Below, one piece after another: positions 58,079 through 64,000 of a DNA stretch of 64,000 nt. Below the pieces are notes generated by a model, which was not told where the DNA came from, searched no databases, and saw nothing but the letters and a program-made list of their open reading frames with translations. The translations under genes and the position numbers were made by a program. This stretch comes from Sporobacter termitidis DSM 10068 (lineage in GTDB: Bacteria; Bacillota; Clostridia; Oscillospirales; Oscillospiraceae): positions 686,800 through 750,799 of the forward strand of contig NZ_FQXV01000001.1 in NCBI RefSeq assembly GCF_900130065.1. Direction: 5' to 3'. How positions within the stretch are numbered: position 1 is the first letter of the stretch; the number at the start of each line of letters is the position of its first letter.

Positions 58079-59743
58079 ATGCTGCTGACAGGCGCGCAGA
58101 TCATCATCAAAGTACTCATCGAACAGGGTGTCGACACCGTATTCGGCTATCCCGGCGGCACGGTACTGAACATTTATGATGAGCTCTACAAGCACAGCGA
58201 CAGGATAAAGCATTACACCACCTGCCACGAGCAGGGCGCGTCTCACGCCGCCGACGGCTACGCGCGTGTGACCGGCAAAACGGGCGTCGTCATCGCCACC
58301 TCGGGCCCCGGCGCTACAAATCTGGTGACCGGCATCGCCAACGCCTATCTGGACTCGACGCCGCTGGTGGCCATCACCGGCAACGTGGCGACGACAATGC
58401 TCGGGCGCGACAGCTTTCAGGAGGTCGACATCTCCGGCATCACCATGCCGATCACAAAGCACAACTATCTGGTAAAGGACATCGCGGGGCTTGCCGAAAC
58501 GCTCCGCGAGGCGTTCGCCCTGGCAAGGTCCGGCCGCCCGGGTCCCGTCCTCATCGACGTGACGAAGGACGTCCAGACCGGCACGGCGGAGTTCAGCCCG
58601 GCATCGGCCCCGCCGCCGGAAAAGCCCGCCAGCTGCTTTGACCAGGCGCAGCTGGACGAGGCGGCGAAGCTGATACGGGAGGCCAAGCGCCCCTATATCT
58701 ACTGCGGCGGCGGCGTGGTCCTCTCCGGCGCTTCGGCCGAGCTCATCGCCTTTGCCGACAGGATCGACGCGCCCATCGGCCTGTCCATCATGGGCCTGAC
58801 CGCCGTCCCCTACGCGCATCCGCGCTTTCTCGGCATGGTGGGCATGCACGGGCGGTACGGCGCCACGAAGGCGCTGTACGAAAGCGACCTGCTGATCGCC
58901 GTCGGCACCCGCTTCTCCGACAGGGCTACCGGCAACAAGGCCGAGTTTATGGGCGACAGAAAGGTTTTGCAGATCGACATCGACCCCGCCGAGATCGGTA
59001 AGAACATCGGCGTGACGCAGAGCCTCGTCGGCGACGTGAAATGCGTCCTCGCGGCGCTTATGGACGCCGTCCCGGCGCTCGCCCATAAGGAGTGGAGCGA
59101 CCGCGTCCGGTATATCAAGGAGCACCCCGACAACAACCTGGAGATGAATCCCAAGCGGCTGACGCCCCAGTCCGTCATCGAGGGCGCCTGCCGCCGGATG
59201 GGCGACGGCACCGTGGCCACCGACGTGGGCCAGCACCAGATGTGGACGACGCAGTACTACCAGTTTAAAAAGCCCCGCACCTTCGTCACCAGCGGCGGCC
59301 TGGGCGCCATGGGCTTCGGCCTGGGCGCCGCCATCGGCGCCTGCGTGGGCCGGAACTTCCAGCGGACGCTCCTCTTCACCAGCGACGGCAGCTTTCACAT
59401 GAACCTGAGCGAGCTGGCCACCGCCGTCACCAACGCGCTCCCCCTCGTTATCGTTGTTTTGAACAATCAGGTGCTGGGCATGGTCCGCCAGTGGCAGACG
59501 CTCTTTTTCGACGGGCGGTACTCCAACACCTCTCTGGACCGGAAGACGGACTTCGTCAAGCTGGCGGAGGCGTTCGGCGCGGCGGGTTTCCGGGCCGGAA
59601 CAATCGACGCGTACGAGAAATGCCTGGACGAGGCGTTTAAATACGACACCCCGGTGCTCATCGACTGCACCATCGACAGCGACGAACGCGTCCTGCCGAT
59701 GATCCCGCCGGGCGGCAGCATCAACGATATTATCTTGAGATAA
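58079..59743 (+). CDS. ilvB: Acetolactate synthase large subunit, biosynthetic
   Basis: 554 residues of the ThDP-dependent AHAS family. The catalytic Glu is in YTTCHEQGASHAADGYAR-like context, the central FAD region contains GIANAYLDSTPLVAITGNV, and the ThDP-Mg motif is GSFHMNLSELATAVTNALPL with VLNNQ. It condenses pyruvate (or with 2-ketobutyrate) in valine/leucine/isoleucine synthesis. AGGAGGAGG precedes ATG 58079. It is followed 12 bases later by its small subunit. Confidence 0.94.
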   Translation: MLLTGAQIIIKVLIEQGVDTVFGYPGGTVLNIYDELYKHSDRIKHYTTCHEQGASHAADGYARVTGKTGVVIATSGPGATNLVTGIANAYLDSTPLVAITGNVATTMLGRDSFQEVDISGITMPITKHNYLVKDIAGLAETLREAFALARSGRPGPVLIDVTKDVQTGTAEFSPASAPPPEKPASCFDQAQLDEAAKLIREAKRPYIYCGGGVVLSGASAELIAFADRIDAPIGLSIMGLTAVPYAHPRFLGMVGMHGRYGATKALYESDLLIAVGTRFSDRATGNKAEFMGDRKVLQIDIDPAEIGKNIGVTQSLVGDVKCVLAALMDAVPALAHKEWSDRVRYIKEHPDNNLEMNPKRLTPQSVIEGACRRMGDGTVATDVGQHQMWTTQYYQFKKPRTFVTSGGLGAMGFGLGAAIGACVGRNFQRTLLFTSDGSFHMNLSELATAVTNALPLVIVVLNNQVLGMVRQWQTLFFDGRYSNTSLDRKTDFVKLAEAFGAAGFRAGTIDAYEKCLDEAFKYDTPVLIDCTIDSDERVLPMIPPGGSINDIILR

Positions 59744-59755
59744 GGAGGTTAGGCC

Positions 59756-60253
59756 ATGCAGAGCCATCAGTTCATCGTTTCACTGCTCGTTTTAAACCAT
59801 TCCGGCGTCCTGACGCGCGTTTCCTCCCTCTTTTCCCGCCGGGCCTTCAATATCGACAGCCTCACCGTCGGCGAGACGGAGGACCCCACGCTCTCGCGCA
59901 TGACGATCGTCTCCTGGGGCGACGACTACATGAAGGACCAGATCGTCAAGCAGCTCCAGAAGCTGCAGGACGTGAAAAAGGTCCAGCTGATGCAGTCGGA
60001 CCAGATCGTCGTCCGGGAGCTCATGATCGTCAAGGTGCGGCTCGACAAGGGCCAGCTGCCCGAGCTCATGGAGGCCGTCCACGCCTACAGGGCAAACGTC
60101 GTGGACCTCTCCCCGAGCTCCATGGCCATCGAGATCACCGGCGAGACCGTCAAGCTCAACGCGTTTCTCGACTATATGCGCCAGTATACCATCATCGAAA
60201 TGACCCGCACCGGCCCCACGGCCATCGGGCGGAGCACATATTGTTTAGAATGA
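59756..60253 (+). CDS. ilvN: Acetolactate synthase small subunit
   Basis: 165 residues of IlvN/IlvH type: VLNHSGVLTRVSSLFSRRAF, FNIDSLTVGETEDPTLSRMT in the ACT domain, and the C-terminal half with RELMIVKVRLDKGQLPELME. It confers valine feedback on IlvB. AGGAGG lies before the ATG. After it a 449-base repeat-filled gap precedes ilvC. Confidence 0.93.
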   Translation: MQSHQFIVSLLVLNHSGVLTRVSSLFSRRAFNIDSLTVGETEDPTLSRMTIVSWGDDYMKDQIVKQLQKLQDVKKVQLMQSDQIVVRELMIVKVRLDKGQLPELMEAVHAYRANVVDLSPSSMAIEITGETVKLNAFLDYMRQYTIIEMTRTGPTAIGRSTYCLE

Positions 60254-61701
<1,448 letters not shown>

Positions 61702-61909
61702 GCACGAGCGTATTCAAGTTACAAGACCGCATCACTCGTAGGGGGCGATGCCCACATCGCCCCGTAGAAACAAAGCCACAATTTGTAACGTACCATGATC
61801 GACTAGCGAACAAAGCCAGATAACCCCCGACGGGCCGATGTAGGCATCGGCCCCTACGAGACAGAGCGATAGGCACCTGCCAAATCGACTCTATCGAAAG
61901 GATTACGAT
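61702..61909. repeat. Short palindromic repeats between ilvC and ilvD
   Basis: Two elements of the GTAGGGG family lie here: GTAGGGGGCGATGCCCACAT running into CGCCCC near 61738, and GGGCCGATGTAGGCATCGGC near 61833, the latter in reverse order. They belong with the elements at 53.8-54.7 kb. No gene is seen. Confidence 0.65.
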
Positions 61910-63571
61910 ATGAACAGTGATCAGATCAAGGAGGGCGTCCAGCGGGCGTCCCACAGGGCGCTTTTAAAGGCGACCGGGCTCACGGCGGGCCAGATCAAAA
62001 AGCCCATCATCGGCATCGTCAATTCGTACAGCGAGATCATCCCCGGCCATGTCCATCTCCAGACCATTGCCCGCGCCGTCAAGGACGGGGTCCTCGCCGC
62101 GGGCGGGACGCCCGTGGAATTCAACACCATCGCCATCTGCGACGGCATCGCCATGAATCACGAGGGCATGAAATATTCCCTCGCCTCCCGCGAGCTCATC
62201 GCCGACACCGTCGAGTGCATGGTGCGCGCCCACTGCTTTGACGCGCTCGTCTTCATCCCCAACTGCGACAAGATCGTCCCCGGCATGCTGATGGCGGCGG
62301 CCCGGCTGAACCTGCCCTCCGTCTTCGTCTCCGGCGGGCCGATGCTCTCCGTTCCGGATACCAATGGGAAATATATGGACCTCAACACCGTTTTCGAGGC
62401 GGTGGGCAGCTATTCCGTGGGCAAGATCAGCGACGCGCAGCTGGAATATTACGAGGACAACGCCTGCCCCGGCTGCGGCTCCTGCGCCGGCATGTTCACG
62501 GCCAATTCCATGAACTGCCTGTGCGAGGCCGTCGGCATCGCGCTGCCGGGCAACGGCACCATCCCCGCCGTCTACGCCGCCCGCACAAGGCTTGCCAAGC
62601 GCACGGGCGAGACGATCATGGCGCTTTTGGAGAAGAATATCCGGGCGCTCGACATCCTCAACGAAAAGGCCTTTCAAAACGCGCTGACCGTCGACATGGC
62701 GCTGGGCTGCTCCACAAACACGGTGCTGCACCTGGCCGCCATCGCCAATGAGGCGGGTCTTAAATTCAGCCTCCCGATGATCAACGAGATCAGCCAGAAA
62801 ACGCCCAACCTCTGCAAGCTCGCCCCGGCCGGGGCCCATCACCTGCAGGACCTCAACGCCGCGGGCGGCGTGCCGGCCGTCATGGCGGAGCTCACTAAAA
62901 AGGGCTATCTCGATACGTCCGTCCTCACCGCGACGGGCAAGACGCTGGAGGAAAACCTCCAGGGCGTCCAGAACCACGACAAGACGGTCATCCGCGATAT
63001 TGACGCGCCCTACTCCGCCACAGGGGGACTCGCCATTCTCTACGGCTCGCTGGCCCCCAGCGGCGCCGTTGTCAAGCGGAGCGCCGTGGCGGAGGATATG
63101 CTCGTCCACAAAGGCCCCGCCCGGGTCTTCGACTCGGAGGACGAGGCGCAGGCGGCGATTCTCGGCGGGAAAATCGTGTCCGGCGACGTGGTCGTCATCC
63201 GGTACGAGGGCCCGGCCGGCGGGCCCGGCATGCGGGAGATGCTCTCCCCCACCTCGGCAATCGCCGGCATGGGCCTCGATAAGTCTGTGGCGCTCGTCAC
63301 GGACGGCCGGTTCTCCGGCGCCACACGGGGCGCGGCCATCGGCCACATCTCGCCGGAGGCCGCCGGCGGCGGCAACATCGCCTACGTCAGGGAGGGCGAC
63401 ATCATCTCCATCAACATCCCGGAATACAGGCTGGACCTTTTGATTTCCGACGAGGAGCTGGAAAGCCGCAAAAAGACGACGAGCCTCAAGCCGAAAAAGG
63501 AACTCGGCGGCTACATCGGGCGCTACATGCGCTACGTCTCCTCGGCTGAAAAGGGCGCGATCGTCAAATAA
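61910..63571 (+). CDS. ilvD: Dihydroxy-acid dehydratase
   Basis: 553 residues. The Fe-S cysteines are in [20 protein letters not shown] and [19 protein letters not shown], and substrate regions include [20 protein letters not shown]. It dehydrates dihydroxyisovalerate and dihydroxymethylvalerate in Val/Ile synthesis. Near the start, [20 protein letters not shown] is typical. GAAAGG precedes ATG 61910. It is the last ilv gene in the window; a repeat element and an IS3 transposase follow. Confidence 0.95.
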   Translation: MNSDQIKEGVQRASHRALLKATGLTAGQIKKPIIGIVNSYSEIIPGHVHLQTIARAVKDGVLAAGGTPVEFNTIAICDGIAMNHEGMKYSLASRELIADTVECMVRAHCFDALVFIPNCDKIVPGMLMAAARLNLPSVFVSGGPMLSVPDTNGKYMDLNTVFEAVGSYSVGKISDAQLEYYEDNACPGCGSCAGMFTANSMNCLCEAVGIALPGNGTIPAVYAARTRLAKRTGETIMALLEKNIRALDILNEKAFQNALTVDMALGCSTNTVLHLAAIANEAGLKFSLPMINEISQKTPNLCKLAPAGAHHLQDLNAAGGVPAVMAELTKKGYLDTSVLTATGKTLEENLQGVQNHDKTVIRDIDAPYSATGGLAILYGSLAPSGAVVKRSAVAEDMLVHKGPARVFDSEDEAQAAILGGKIVSGDVVVIRYEGPAGGPGMREMLSPTSAIAGMGLDKSVALVTDGRFSGATRGAAIGHISPEAAGGGNIAYVREGDIISINIPEYRLDLLISDEELESRKKTTSLKPKKELGGYIGRYMRYVSSAEKGAIVK

Positions 63572-63600
63572 TCTTAAGCAAGATAGGCTGCGCACTCAGC

Positions 63601-63656
63601 CCTGGCTCCCTCAGACGGGGGAGCTGCCGCCCGCAGGCGGCTGAGGGAGGGATACC
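63601..63656. repeat. GGCTCCCTCAGACG-type repeat
   Basis: GGCTCCCTCAGACGGGGGAG followed by CTGCCGCCCGCAGGCGGCTG and AGGGAGGG. It is a near-identical copy of the element at 54706-54753 and may act as terminator after ilvD. Confidence 0.75.
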
Positions 63657-63674
63657 CTACTGCGCCGTACTGGC

Positions 63675-64000
63675 TCATGCGGACAAGTTAAACGGGTGAT
63701 ATCTTGAGATTTCGTAGAATAGCGGCGATTTGTAACCCAAAGCTGAATGAAGCCTTCGGCAATTGTAATAGACATCGATCCATTGCTTTAGACACCGTTC
63801 GGCCTGCTCGATCGTACTGAAGGCAATTTTGTAAAGGTATTCTGTCTTCAGTGTCTGAAAAAAGGATTCCATCGGAGCATTATCGTATGGATTGCCTTTG
63901 CGGCTCATGCTTCCTAAGATGCTATTGCTACTCAGCAGCCGTTTGTAATCCTTGCTCGTATACTGACAGCCACGGTCGGAATGATGTACCAGTCCAGCCG
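63675..64000 (-). mobile_element. IS3-family transposase, C-terminal part (cut by window edge)
   Basis: The frame runs from beyond the right edge to TGA at 63675. It encodes the rve/DDE integrase C-terminus of IS3-family OrfB: GLVHHSDRGCQYTSKDYKRL with the second catalytic Asp, MSRKGNPYDNAPMESFFQTL with the catalytic Glu, and YYNCRRLHSALGYKSP. A canonical internal ATG at 63908 is not the true start. The insertion end should be within about 63655-63675, near GTACTGGCTCATGCGGACA, but cannot be defined without the other end. Confidence 0.88.

Overview
The window looks like a chromosomal segment of a moderately GC-rich anaerobic member of the Clostridia. This is inferred from gene content and style, not from a marker gene. 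Pointers are the phosphate butyryltransferase/butyrate kinase pair, strong AGGAGG-type ribosome binding sites, frequent TTG and GTG starts, a PadR/HAAS pair, and intergenic repeats of a kind I remember from Clostridia. No rRNA, tRNA or CRISPR array was seen. The only mobile element is a partial IS3-family transposase at the right edge.

Layout. 0-5 kb: DUF2200 protein, a glutamate-synthase-like flavoprotein, a methyltransferase and an ECF sigma/anti-sigma pair. 4.6-15.5 kb: two transport operons lie between two paralogous small genes of unknown function. One is a YnjBCD-like ABC transporter with a nucleoside hydrolase; the other is a FecBCDE-type iron-chelate importer. The second paralog is followed by an Imm70 immunity gene. 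15.7-22.1 kb: esterase, sodium:solute symporter with a small membrane partner, DUF3870, LysR, DedA, and a PadR-HAAS unit sharing a promoter/operator architecture with dedA. 22.3-24.4 kb: Ada-type activator fused to an AlkA-like glycosylase, then an Ogt-like methyltransferase.

24.5-35.8 kb is the most distinctive part, a sulfur island. Seven tightly coupled minus-strand genes encode MetY, a siroheme/ferredoxin-type sulfite reductase, TusA, a thioredoxin, a ThiS-like carrier with a blocked C-terminus, a ThiF/MoeB-like adenylyltransferase and a JAMM protease. These match the protein-thiocarboxylate route to homocysteine (HcyS/HcyD/HcyF with MetY and Sir), with TusA and thioredoxin added. Upstream are an alkaline-phosphatase-superfamily esterase and, divergently, a LysR regulator, a DMT exporter and a Tau/Ssu-like ABC importer.

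36-41.8 kb: nitroreductase, ketopantoate-reductase-like protein, and a molybdate locus (Mop, ModC, ModB, ModA with an extra N-terminal domain, divergent Mop-domain regulator). 41.9-53.2 kb: ptb - ACT protein - buk, endonuclease IV lacking a normal start, a large Lhr-type helicase, agmatine deiminase plus N-carbamoylputrescine amidase, and a DnaJ/degenerate-GGDEF fusion. 53.2-55 kb is a repeat mosaic. 55-57.7 kb: folE-folP-folB-folK-HD. 57.7-63.6 kb: ilvB-ilvN-ilvC-ilvD behind a leader with a branched-chain-rich small ORF and a terminator.

Non-coding signals of note: a ~160-185 bp structured element in three intergenic copies (24.4, 35.9, 37.7 kb), matched operator/promoter pairs at the two paralog loci and at the two PadR-linked promoters, and a related LysR-type motif at two promoters in the sulfur island.
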